Under the pieces are notes generated by a model. The model worked only from the letters and a program-made list of their open reading frames with translations, had not been told where the DNA came from and did no database searches. Made by a program: the position numbers and the translations under genes. Positions 16,420-23,944 of a stretch of 64,000 nucleotides of DNA are shown here, in pieces (the first letter of the stretch is position 1; the number at the start of each line of letters is the position of its first letter). The stretch is taken from positions 149,921 through 213,920 of the forward strand of contig JARSSO010000059.1 of the NCBI GenBank assembly GCA_029624765.1. The letters run 5' to 3'. The DNA is from Candidatus Contendibacter sp. (GTDB lineage: Bacteria > Pseudomonadota > Gammaproteobacteria > Competibacterales > Competibacteraceae).

Positions 16420-17736
16420 ATGATACCAGCCCTATTCCCCCTGCTGGCGCGGGCCGCGCCAAACACGCCCATCGCCTGGCGGCATGGCCAGCCTGTCGTC
16501 CGCGCGGCCTTTCTGCGCCATGTCGCCGGTGTCGCTGGTCGGCTGCCGCCCGCGCGCTTCATCTTCAATCTGTGCGAGGATCGCTATCGGTTTCTGGTTG
16601 CGTTCGCCGCCGTGGGCGTGAATGGTCAGACCAACCTCCTGCCATCTAGCCGCGCCAGCCTGCACCTGCGCCAACTGGCCGAGGATTATCCCGACAGCGC
16701 CCCGATCACGAATGACGACCTTGATGCGTGGTTGGCGTTGGAGGGGGTTGCCGAGCCTGTTCCCGCCATGCCCGAACTACCAGCCGAGCAGGTTGTAGCC
16801 ATCGCCTTCACCTCGGGCAGCACCGGCCGCGCCAGACCCAATACCAAAACCTGGGGTGAATTGATCAACGGCGCGGCGCAGGCGCGGCAACGGTTTGGCT
16901 TCGCGCCGGGCATGACGATCGTGGCGACCGTACCCCCGCAACATATGTACGGCCTGGAAACCTCGATCATGGCGCCGCTGGCGAGCGGTGTCAGCGTTCA
17001 TGGCGGACGGCCCTTCTTTCCGGACGACGTGCGCGCCGCGCTGGAGGCCGTGCCGCCGCCGCGGGTACTGGTCACCACGCCGGTTCATCTCCAAGCCTGT
17101 GTCCAGGCTGACCTGTCCTGGCCGCAATCGACTTTCCTGATTTCGGCGACCGCGCCCCTGTCCCCGACGCTCGCCGCCCGGGCCGAGGCCGTGTTCGCCG
17201 CTCCGGTGCTGGAAATCTACGGCTGCACCGAGGCCGGTTCCATCGCCAGTCGCCGCACCCTGGACGGTGACCGCTGGCGACTGTACGAGGGGTTCCGGTT
17301 GCATGACGGCTGCTTGTCCGGCGCGCATCTGCCGGAGCCGGTCGCCTTGAACGATATGGTCGAGGAATGCGGCCCAACCGAATTCAAGCTGCTCGGTCGC
17401 CGGGAAGACCTGGTTAATATCGCCGGCAAGCGAACCTCGCTGGGGTATCTGAATCATCAACTCAACGCCATCGAAGGCGTGGTGGAGGGTGTGTTCGTGA
17501 TCCCCGACGCCGCAGGAACCGAGGTTCGGCGGTTGCTGGCCGTGGTGGTCGCGCCCGGACTGGACGAACGGCGATTGCTCGCCGCGCTGGCCGAGCGGCT
17601 CGATCCGGTGTTTCTGCCCCGGCCTCTCGTCAAGGTGGATGCGCTGCCGCGCAACGAGACCGGCAAGGTGACGCGCGCCGCCTTGCTGGCCCTGATCGCC
17701 ATTGCTCACCCCTCCCCGAGCACCCATGAATTCTAA
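16420..17736 (+). CDS. AMP-dependent acyl/aryl ligase of the aryl-polyene cluster
   Basis: A 438-residue adenylate-forming enzyme from ATG at 16420. Motifs: P-loop FTSGSTGRARP (about 130-140), aromatic/acyl pocket region VPPQHMYGLET, YGCTEAGS (about 266-273), GRREDLVNIAGKR (about 326-338), and the C-terminal catalytic lysine in NETGKVTR (about 413). It is shorter than acyl-CoA synthetases, like the AMP-ligases that load hydroxybenzoyl or coumaroyl starters onto an ACP in APE/xanthomonadin clusters. The overlap of its stop with the next ATG (17726) shows coupling to the dehydratase. Substrate is inferred from context. Confidence 0.85.
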   Translation: MIPALFPLLARAAPNTPIAWRHGQPVVRAAFLRHVAGVAGRLPPARFIFNLCEDRYRFLVAFAAVGVNGQTNLLPSSRASLHLRQLAEDYPDSAPITNDDLDAWLALEGVAEPVPAMPELPAEQVVAIAFTSGSTGRARPNTKTWGELINGAAQARQRFGFAPGMTIVATVPPQHMYGLETSIMAPLASGVSVHGGRPFFPDDVRAALEAVPPPRVLVTTPVHLQACVQADLSWPQSTFLISATAPLSPTLAARAEAVFAAPVLEIYGCTEAGSIASRRTLDGDRWRLYEGFRLHDGCLSGAHLPEPVALNDMVEECGPTEFKLLGRREDLVNIAGKRTSLGYLNHQLNAIEGVVEGVFVIPDAAGTEVRRLLAVVVAPGLDERRLLAALAERLDPVFLPRPLVKVDALPRNETGKVTRAALLALIAIAHPSPSTHEF

Positions 17737-18079
17737 ATCGCCGTGCTCCGTCGCTCCGCCTCCGCCGTTTCCAAATCCCGCCAGACGCCAGGTGATCGCC
17801 GCCGACCATCCCAGCCTGAAGGGGCATTTCCCCGGTCATCCGATTGTGCCGGGCGTGGTGATTTTGGAGGAGGTAATCCAGGCGTTCGAGGATTGGCGGC
17901 CGGAGAGCCGGGTGGTCGGAATGCCGGTGGTAAAGTTTCTGGCGCCGTTGCGGCCGGGGCAGCCGTTCGTTATCCGGTTCGCCGAGTCAGGCGTTCGCGG
18001 CGTTCGGTTCGAGTGCGTCCGCGACGACGGTCGGGCGGTCGCGCAAGGTTGCCTGACCATGGCGTGCGATGAGAATTAG
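17726..18079 (+). CDS. FabZ/FabA-like hot-dog dehydratase
   Basis: A 117-residue single hot-dog domain. Residues 34-49 read HFPGHPIVPGVVILEE, giving the catalytic His and the downstream Glu on the hot-dog helix of 3-hydroxyacyl-ACP dehydratases. The N-terminal 20 residues are Ser/Pro-rich and low complexity. In APE pathways such an enzyme (ApeI type) removes water after each ketoreduction to give conjugated double bonds. It starts inside the AMP-ligase 3' end (11-bp overlap) and ends overlapping the convergent methyltransferase by 4 bp. Confidence 0.83.
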   Translation: MNSKSPCSVAPPPPFPNPARRQVIAADHPSLKGHFPGHPIVPGVVILEEVIQAFEDWRPESRVVGMPVVKFLAPLRPGQPFVIRFAESGVRGVRFECVRDDGRAVAQGCLTMACDEN

Positions 18080-18846
18080 GCGTGTGAGATGGGGATTGCA
18101 CCGTCCTTGCGCCCGAAATAAGCCCGGAACAGATCGAATTCCACGTCGCAGCCCGCCTCGGCGAAGCCGGCGGCGCGGATCGCTTGAAGGATGGTTTCGG
18201 GGGGAACGCAGTTCTCGATGGTATCCCAGTAATAATGCATGAGGGTTTGCAGGTCGCGCTGGCCGGTGGTCAGCCAGCCGAGCAGCGGCACCAGTCGCCC
18301 CAGATAGAGTTTGAGCAGGGCGCGCTTGACCGGATGAGCGGGCCGGGTAATTTCCAGGATCAGGAGCACGCCGCCTGGCCGCAACGCGCGGTAAAATTCA
18401 CGGAACGTGACGTTGAGATCGGCGACATGGCGCAGCGCGTAGCCCATGCTGACCAGATCGCAGCAGGCGTCGGCGACCGGCAACCGCTCCATCAGGCTCT
18501 GCATCAGCGGAATGCCCAACAGCCGGCGGACTTCGGCCAGCATCCCGGCGCTGATATCCAACCCGATCACGGCGCGCGGGTCGCCGGTGATGGCCAGCGC
18601 CTGCCGCGCCACCAGGCCGGTGCCGGTGGCGACATCGAGCACGGTCATGCCGGGGCGCAGCCCCGCCCGCAACAGGGCTCGGCGGCGGTACCAGTTGCCG
18701 GAGCCGAGCGACAACAGCCGGTTGACGTGATCGTAGTAGCGGGCGGTGCGGTCGAACAACCCACGCACGAAGGCCGGTCGTTGCGCCAGATCGGAATAAT
18801 AGTCTGGCAGTGTCGGATGCGGTTGCAGCGGTTGGTCGGATTTCAA
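18076..18846 (-). CDS. UbiE/COQ5-type SAM-dependent methyltransferase
   Basis: A 256-residue class I methyltransferase. SAM motif I VLDVATGTGLVAR (about 70-82), acidic loop end GLDISAGML, motif GYALRHV and the post-III segment LRPGGVLLILEI follow the UbiE order. UbiE itself normally sits with ubiB/ubiJ, so this copy in the polyene locus probably methylates the aryl head group or a polyene intermediate. Cotranscribed with the chorismatase upstream (4-bp overlap at 18843-18846). Confidence 0.8.
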   Translation of the reverse strand: MKSDQPLQPHPTLPDYYSDLAQRPAFVRGLFDRTARYYDHVNRLLSLGSGNWYRRRALLRAGLRPGMTVLDVATGTGLVARQALAITGDPRAVIGLDISAGMLAEVRRLLGIPLMQSLMERLPVADACCDLVSMGYALRHVADLNVTFREFYRALRPGGVLLILEITRPAHPVKRALLKLYLGRLVPLLGWLTTGQRDLQTLMHYYWDTIENCVPPETILQAIRAAGFAEAGCDVEFDLFRAYFGRKDGAIPISHA

Positions 18847-19841
18847 GGGGCGTGGTTCCGGCGGTGGTGGGTGGTGACGCTGGTCGCCAGCCCTTCGATT
18901 TCGATCAGCAGTTCCCGGCGGCAGATGTCGGCGCGCAGAAAAAGCAATGGGGTATCCGACCCGAACGCCCGCGCGATCCGCGCGCGCGCCAGCACTGGAT
19001 CGAGGTTTGGCCGAACGTATACCCGAAGCAGCGCGGGGTGCAGCGGCGCCGACGTCCGCTGGTTGGCTTGGGCGATGAGCGCCTCCAAATTCAGCAGGGT
19101 CTCATCCAATTGCGCCATCGGATCAAGATGCTGGCTGGCGTGACCAACCACGCTGGCGGTGCCGGAAATGTACAGGTGATCGTCCCGTTCCCCCCAGTGT
19201 TTGAGGATGGCCCGCGAGAACGAAGGGCTTTGCGGGCCATACCGAACTGGGTAATGAAAAGCGCTGACCTGGCGAGGATTTTCGATTTGCCAGCCGGGTT
19301 CCCGGGCGGCCAGGGCATACAGCCGCAGGCCGGGTTCGCAAGTTCCGATGGCGGATGCCGCCGGCAGACGGGTTTCCAGTTCCACTTGTTCCGCCCCCAA
19401 AGCCGCGTGCCGGCCCACGCAAAACGCCCGGTACCGCTCCAGGCCGTCAACCTCCTGGTTGATGGCGGGAAAATAATTCCAAATTCGCAGCGGATGCGGA
19501 TAGCCCAGAGCACGGGCCGCCGCGAACAGCCGTTGGTAGGCGGCGACGGTGAGGGATCTCAGGGCGTCCGGAGCCGATTCGTCCAGACGAAGATGCAGGA
19601 ACAGGACGGCGCCGTTGTCCGCGTAATGCACCCCATCCAGAACGCCGGTCCGCGCCGGTTGCGCGCCGAGCCAGACTTCGGCGGTGGCGCCGCCCAGTTC
19701 CGGCAAGGGAACAGCGCAAATCCGCGGGTCGGTGGGGGAAGCGGTTGGCGAGCCAAAGTGGAGCAGCGCCAGCAGACGGTCGTCATTCAGCCAAGCGTCC
19801 GCCGACGCGGCGTCGCAATAAAGAATGGTGAAGGGCGTCAT
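18843..19841 (-). CDS. FkbO/Hyg5-family chorismatase (XanB2-like)
   Basis: A 332-residue protein from MTPFTILYCDAAS; Xanthomonas XanB2 is of similar length. The family signatures include LRIWNYFPAINQEVDGLERYRAFCVGR in the middle and LYISGTASVVGHASQH followed by QLDETLLNLEALI near the C-terminal third, as in RidA-like double-domain chorismatases. These enzymes split chorismate into hydroxybenzoate (3-HBA and/or 4-HBA) or a cyclohexadiene diol. Its position inside an aryl-polyene locus points to starter supply. Which regiochemistry is used cannot be decided by eye. Confidence 0.85.
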   Translation of the reverse strand: MTPFTILYCDAASADAWLNDDRLLALLHFGSPTASPTDPRICAVPLPELGGATAEVWLGAQPARTGVLDGVHYADNGAVLFLHLRLDESAPDALRSLTVAAYQRLFAAARALGYPHPLRIWNYFPAINQEVDGLERYRAFCVGRHAALGAEQVELETRLPAASAIGTCEPGLRLYALAAREPGWQIENPRQVSAFHYPVRYGPQSPSFSRAILKHWGERDDHLYISGTASVVGHASQHLDPMAQLDETLLNLEALIAQANQRTSAPLHPALLRVYVRPNLDPVLARARIARAFGSDTPLLFLRADICRRELLIEIEGLATSVTTHHRRNHAP

Positions 19842-20062
19842 GCGGTGGGATTGCGTGCATCGGGTCGATCCAGCGCGGGGCGGCGGAACGGAACGGCCAG
19901 TCCTGGCGATGGGGCAGGGAGTTTGATGGGCATGCGCGGTGAGCTTGGACGTTGCGGGCGTTGGCCATGGGACATGATATAGTTTAAAGGCGAACTTGCA
20001 AAAGCCGATAGCACCGCCGCTCGCCGATACCCTGTCCCATCCCAATACTTAAGAGGTTACCC

Positions 20063-20332
20063 ATGGAAGCTCTCTCGCCATTCGAGTTGGAGGTGGCTCG
20101 ACTGTTGGTTGAGACCCTGCATCTGGAAGACGTCCAGCCGGAAGACATCGTGCCGGAAGCACCGTTGTTCGGCGGCGGGTTGGGCCTGGATTCCATCGAT
20201 GCGTTGGAACTGGCGCTGGCGATTTCGAAAGTTTACGGCTTTCAACTGCGTTCCGAGGACAAGGACAACCTGCGCGTTTTCGCTTCGCTGCGAGCACTGA
20301 GTCAGCACGTCGCGCAAGAACGCACCCGCTGA
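20063..20332 (+). CDS. acyl carrier protein of the polyene pathway
   Basis: An 89-residue ACP with the phosphopantetheine serine in GLGLDSIDALEL (Ser44) and the four-helix pattern. AGAGG lies about 8 bases before the ATG. It heads the long plus-strand operon 20063-30179 and is divergent from the chorismatase with 221 bp between starts. It most likely carries the growing aryl polyene chain. APE clusters usually have two ACPs; only this one is visible. Confidence 0.9.
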   Translation: MEALSPFELEVARLLVETLHLEDVQPEDIVPEAPLFGGGLGLDSIDALELALAISKVYGFQLRSEDKDNLRVFASLRALSQHVAQERTR

Positions 20333-20413
20333 GGACCGGTTGATCGGAGAATCGTTTCCGCGCCGGATCGGGATAGTGGGATTCTGATCGTCACCGCATT
20401 CGATAAGCAGCTT

Positions 20414-21334
20414 ATGAGCCGGTTTGCATGGAGTACCGTGTGGGTATTGGTCGCGTTGGGATCGATCCTGGCGCTGGCGGAGCCCGATTGGCGTCAAGCC
20501 TGTGCCCTGATCGGTGTGGGCGGCTGTTATATCGTGCTGCTGGCGGCGGGTTCGTTGACACCGCGCCTGGATTTCTATCTGCGCGCGGCGCGGCGCGGAT
20601 CGGCTAGCCGGCCATGGGTGGCGTTGACCTTCGACGATGGTCCCGATCCGGTCACCACCCCGTTATTGCTGGAGTTGCTGCGACGCGAGCGGATATCCGC
20701 CGCGTTTTTTTTTGTGGGCGAGGCGGCGCGTCATTACCCGGATCTGGTCGCGCGAACGGCCGCCGACGGTCACCTGATCGGCAATCACTCCGACCGGCAC
20801 GGTTATGGCTGGACAGTGTCGTCCACCGAGCGACTGTTCGCCGAATTTGCGGCCGCCAACCGAACCCTTGCCGATATTTTGGGTTACCCGCCGCGTTTCG
20901 CGCGGATGCCGGCCGGGATATCCCGCCCGCGGTTGGACGATGTATTGCGGCGATTGCAACTTCGTAACGTTGCCTGGGACGTGCGGGGCCTGGAAGGTTT
21001 TTATCGCGATCCCGAACGCATCGCGGCCCGGGTCGCCCGCCGGGCGCGCAATGGTTCGATCATCCTGCTGCATGAACTTTATTACGGAACGTCGTGCTTC
21101 AAACCCCGCCAGGCGTTGGCGACCGCGCAAGCGACCATCGATCAATTGCGCGCGCGTGGTTTTCATTTCGTGCGCTTGGACCGGTTGCTGGAGCAGGCGG
21201 ATCCCACGGTTGTGTCGAGCGACCAGAAATCGCCGCTGGAGGCGGGTGTGCTGCTGCTTGAGAATGGCGTGGACAAAGCGATGGGTTACCGTGGCGCCGC
21301 CCCGGTCGCCCCCCGGGCAAGACGCGCCGCATGA
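20414..21334 (+). CDS. polysaccharide deacetylase (NodB/CE4) with N-terminal membrane helices
   Basis: A 306-residue protein. Two hydrophobic segments at about 5-22 and 32-50 anchor it to the inner membrane. The NodB domain starts with TFDDGPDP (about 72-79, catalytic base Asp and metal Asp), then GNHSDRHGY (metal His residues, slightly unusual with Asp-Arg-His after Ser), RMPAGISRPRLDDVL and ILLHELYYG with the late His. CE4 enzymes remove N- or O-acetyl groups from polysaccharides or peptidoglycan. The target in this cluster is unknown. Coupled to the acyltransferase (ATGA). Confidence 0.85.
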   Translation: MSRFAWSTVWVLVALGSILALAEPDWRQACALIGVGGCYIVLLAAGSLTPRLDFYLRAARRGSASRPWVALTFDDGPDPVTTPLLLELLRRERISAAFFFVGEAARHYPDLVARTAADGHLIGNHSDRHGYGWTVSSTERLFAEFAAANRTLADILGYPPRFARMPAGISRPRLDDVLRRLQLRNVAWDVRGLEGFYRDPERIAARVARRARNGSIILLHELYYGTSCFKPRQALATAQATIDQLRARGFHFVRLDRLLEQADPTVVSSDQKSPLEAGVLLLENGVDKAMGYRGAAPVAPRARRAA

Positions 21335-22227
21335 GTCAGGATTGGGCGCGGTTGCCGGAACGGGGCAACTTGCTGGTGTTGCGGCTGATTGTATGGATCG
21401 CCCTGCGGATCGGCCGGCCGGCGGGCCGCGCCCTGCTGTACCCCATCACTCTGTATTTCCTGGTGACCGCCCCGGCGGCGCGGCGCGGGTCCTGGTTGTT
21501 CCTGCGGCGGACGCTGGGCCGCGAGCCGGGTTGGCGGGAGCTGTTTCGCCACATCCACTGTTTCGCCGCGACCATTCTGGATCGCGTGTATTTTCTGACC
21601 GGACGACTGCGGCCGTTCGACATCGAGATCTTCGGCGACCGATGGGTTGTGGAGCAGGCGATGTCCGGGCGGGGCTGCATTCTGCTGGGATCGCATTTGG
21701 GCAGCTTTGAAGCGCTGCGGGCGATTGGCGTCACCTTGCGGCGATTTCCGATCAAAATCCTGATGAACACCGGCCATAACCGCGGCATTACCGGGTTCCT
21801 TAACCGGCTGAATCCTGATCTGGCCCAGGCCATCCTTCCCATCGGCGGGCCCGATACCCTGCTCCGGGTTCAGGAAAGTGTGGCCCAGGGTTATATGGTT
21901 GGTGTGCTGGGTGATCGGGTGACGGGGGGCGAAAGAACGGTGCGCGTCCGTTTTTTCGACCGGGAGACGGCGTTTCCAGCCGGGCCGCTGTTGCTGGCGG
22001 CGCTGGCCGATTGTCCGGTCATCCTGTTCTTCGGCCTGTATCGCGGTGGCCATCGCTACGAAATCCACTTCGAGCGACTGGCGGAACGGATCGCGCTGGA
22101 TCGGTGCCAGCGCCAGGAACAACTGGTCGTCTGGGCGCAACGCTACGCTGACCGGCTGGAGCATTACACCCGTCTCGCACCCTATAACTGGTTCAATTTC
22201 TACGATTACTGGCAGGAGGAGGCATGA
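21331..22227 (+). CDS. LpxL/HtrB-like lysophospholipid acyltransferase
   Basis: A 298-residue protein with an N-terminal hydrophobic helix and the acyltransferase motif SHLGSFEALR (about residues 120-129; HX4E catalytic pair), plus a GVLGDRVTGGER glycine-rich block. Homologues in APE clusters are thought to join the aryl polyene to a glycerol/lipid or sugar anchor. It differs from the lipid A LpxL encoded at the right end of this window. Overlaps the deacetylase stop and the DUF218 start by 4 bp each. Confidence 0.83.
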   Translation: MSQDWARLPERGNLLVLRLIVWIALRIGRPAGRALLYPITLYFLVTAPAARRGSWLFLRRTLGREPGWRELFRHIHCFAATILDRVYFLTGRLRPFDIEIFGDRWVVEQAMSGRGCILLGSHLGSFEALRAIGVTLRRFPIKILMNTGHNRGITGFLNRLNPDLAQAILPIGGPDTLLRVQESVAQGYMVGVLGDRVTGGERTVRVRFFDRETAFPAGPLLLAALADCPVILFFGLYRGGHRYEIHFERLAERIALDRCQRQEQLVVWAQRYADRLEHYTRLAPYNWFNFYDYWQEEA

Positions 22228-22913
22228 AGGTGGGAGCAGCGTCCCGGCGCTTCGCCCGGCAACTGGGCATGGGCTGGGACGGCCTGGCGATGCTGGCGCT
22301 GTCGAATCTGTTGTTGCTGGCGACCCTGGGTTTGAGCGGGTTGTGGTTGCTGCGCCGGGTCTGGCGCATCGCGCGGGACACGCCGATTGCCGGAATGGAG
22401 GGGGACTGGGTGGTGGTGCTGGGCGCCCGGCTGCTCCACGACCGGGTCGCGCCCGGTTATGCCCGCCGGCTGCGCCGCGCCGCCGCGCTGCACCAGGCCG
22501 ATCCCCGGCGGCGGATTCTGCTGGTCGGCGGCTACACCGGCGGCAGCGTCAGCGAGGCCGAGCGTGGTCGAGAGTTTCTCCGCGCGCTGGGCCTGCCGGC
22601 ATCCTGTCTGTTTATCGAGGACCAGTCCTTGAACACCCTCGACAACCTGCGTCAGGCGCGGCGTTTGCTGGCGGGGGACGGTGCGTGGCCCTTCGTGCTG
22701 GTGACGAGCCGTTATCATTTGGCGCGCGGCGAGGCGCTGGCGCGTGGCCTGGGCCTGCGGCCAACGCCGTGCGCCGCCGAGGAGCGCCTGCGTCTGAATC
22801 CGTGGACGCTGTGGCGGCTTGGTCTGGAAGCCTGGTACCTGCATTGGTATGAGGTGGGCAAGGCCTGGTCGCGCTGGACCGGCAACCGCCACAGTCTGGC
22901 GCGGATTACCTGA
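22224..22913 (+). CDS. DUF218 (YdcF/SanA/ElyC-like) membrane protein
   Basis: A 229-residue protein with one N-terminal transmembrane helix (about 20-45) and a DUF218 domain: VVVLGARL, RILLVGGYTGGSVSEAERGREFL, EDQSLNTLDNLRQARRLL and LVTSRYHLARGEAL. ElyC and SanA act in envelope integrity and lipid-linked intermediate use in E. coli, but the reaction is not established. Here it is embedded between the acyltransferase and a dehydratase, so an envelope step of the polyene pathway is the best guess. Confidence 0.82.
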   Translation: MKVGAASRRFARQLGMGWDGLAMLALSNLLLLATLGLSGLWLLRRVWRIARDTPIAGMEGDWVVVLGARLLHDRVAPGYARRLRRAAALHQADPRRRILLVGGYTGGSVSEAERGREFLRALGLPASCLFIEDQSLNTLDNLRQARRLLAGDGAWPFVLVTSRYHLARGEALARGLGLRPTPCAAEERLRLNPWTLWRLGLEAWYLHWYEVGKAWSRWTGNRHSLARIT

Positions 22914-22926
22914 CCCGGTTGCAACC

Positions 22927-23376
22927 ATGCTGCTCGACAAGGCGCGAATTCACACCTTGATTCCTCACGCGGACGCCATGTGTCTGCTGGAGGCGGTGAT
23001 CGCCTGGAATGAGGACAGTATCCTGTGCCTGACCCAGACGCATCGCGATCTCGCCAATCCGTTACGTCGGCAGGGTCGGCTGGCGATGGTGCACGCTTGC
23101 GAATATGGGGCGCAGGCGGCGGCGATTCACGGCAGTCTGCGCGCCCAGGCGGCGGGGCAAAGCGCCCCGGCCGGCTACCTGGCGGCGTTGCGCGACGTGC
23201 GCTGGTTCGCCGCCGACCTGGCGGATGTGGACGCACCGCTGGAAGTCGCCGCCTGCTTGGTGCTGGGCGACGCCGACTATTGCATCTACGCGATCCAGAT
23301 CAGCGCCGCCGACCGGGTGTTGGCGGAAGCCCGGATCACCATCGCGCCGCAGCCGAAAAACGGAGCCTGCGGGTGA
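22927..23376 (+). CDS. ApeP-like hot-dog dehydratase
   Basis: A 149-residue protein. IHTLIPHADAMCLLEAVIAWN at the N-terminus is the typical start of ApeP-type 3-hydroxyacyl-ACP dehydratases, where the His-Ala-Asp-Ala-Met segment replaces the HFPGHP motif; HACEYGAQAAAIHG (about 60-73) supplies the helix with a conserved Glu. Together with the FabZ-like protein at 17726 it probably forms the heteromeric dehydratase used in polyene extension. Its stop overlaps the GTG of the next gene. Confidence 0.83.
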   Translation: MLLDKARIHTLIPHADAMCLLEAVIAWNEDSILCLTQTHRDLANPLRRQGRLAMVHACEYGAQAAAIHGSLRAQAAGQSAPAGYLAALRDVRWFAADLADVDAPLEVAACLVLGDADYCIYAIQISAADRVLAEARITIAPQPKNGACG

Positions 23377-23933
23377 GATACTGGATATGGCTGCCGCTGG
23401 CGTGCTGGCCGTTGGTGGGCATGGCCGACGATGCTGCGCTGGCCCAGGTGATGCGGGCGCTGGCGGCGGTGCCGGCGGTGGAAGCGACGTTTCGGGAGGA
23501 AAAGACCTTGGCGGTGCTGGACGCGCCGCTGGTCGCCACAGGGGTGTTGTACTACCGCGCGCCCGATTTTCTGCGCAAGCGAACCCTGCGTCCGCAAGCC
23601 GAGGATTACGAGGCCGACGGCCACTGGCTGACGGTCGAAACGCCGGATGCCGGCCGGCGCCAGTTCGATCTCAATGGCTATCCGCAACTGCGTCCCTTCG
23701 TCGAGGCGATCCGGGCGGCCCAGGCCGGCGACCAGGCGGCGCTGGAGCGTTACTACCAGTTGGAATTTCAAGGGACGTCCGCCGCCTGGAGCTTGCGCCT
23801 GACGCCCCGCGCCGCCGACGCGCAACGCTACGTCGCCGCCATCGTGCTGCGCGGCCGGAACGGCCGGATCGACAGCATGGAGACGCTGGAACCGAACGGC
23901 GACCGTGGCTTGATGACGATCACGCCGCGCTGA
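23373..23933 (+). CDS. LolA-related periplasmic lipoprotein carrier
   Basis: A 186-residue protein from GTG with a signal peptide (VRYWIWLPLACWPLVGMA|DD). The body matches the LolA-like fold found beside MMPL exporters in APE clusters: ALAQVMRALAAVPAVEATFREEKTL, LYYRAPDFLRKRT, and a C-terminal half of beta strands ending TLEPNGDRGLMTI. It presumably shuttles the lipophilic product or a lipid intermediate across the periplasm. Overlaps the preceding stop (GTGA) and is followed by the exporter after 11 bp. Confidence 0.82.
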   Translation: MRYWIWLPLACWPLVGMADDAALAQVMRALAAVPAVEATFREEKTLAVLDAPLVATGVLYYRAPDFLRKRTLRPQAEDYEADGHWLTVETPDAGRRQFDLNGYPQLRPFVEAIRAAQAGDQAALERYYQLEFQGTSAAWSLRLTPRAADAQRYVAAIVLRGRNGRIDSMETLEPNGDRGLMTITPR

Positions 23934-23944
23934 GGCAAATTTCC

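Noticed and set aside
19945..19990. sigma70 promoter for the ACP operon
   Set aside because: TATAGT at 19978-19983 is fair, but the nearest -35-like hexamers are spaced 20 or 11 bp away, so it was not listed.
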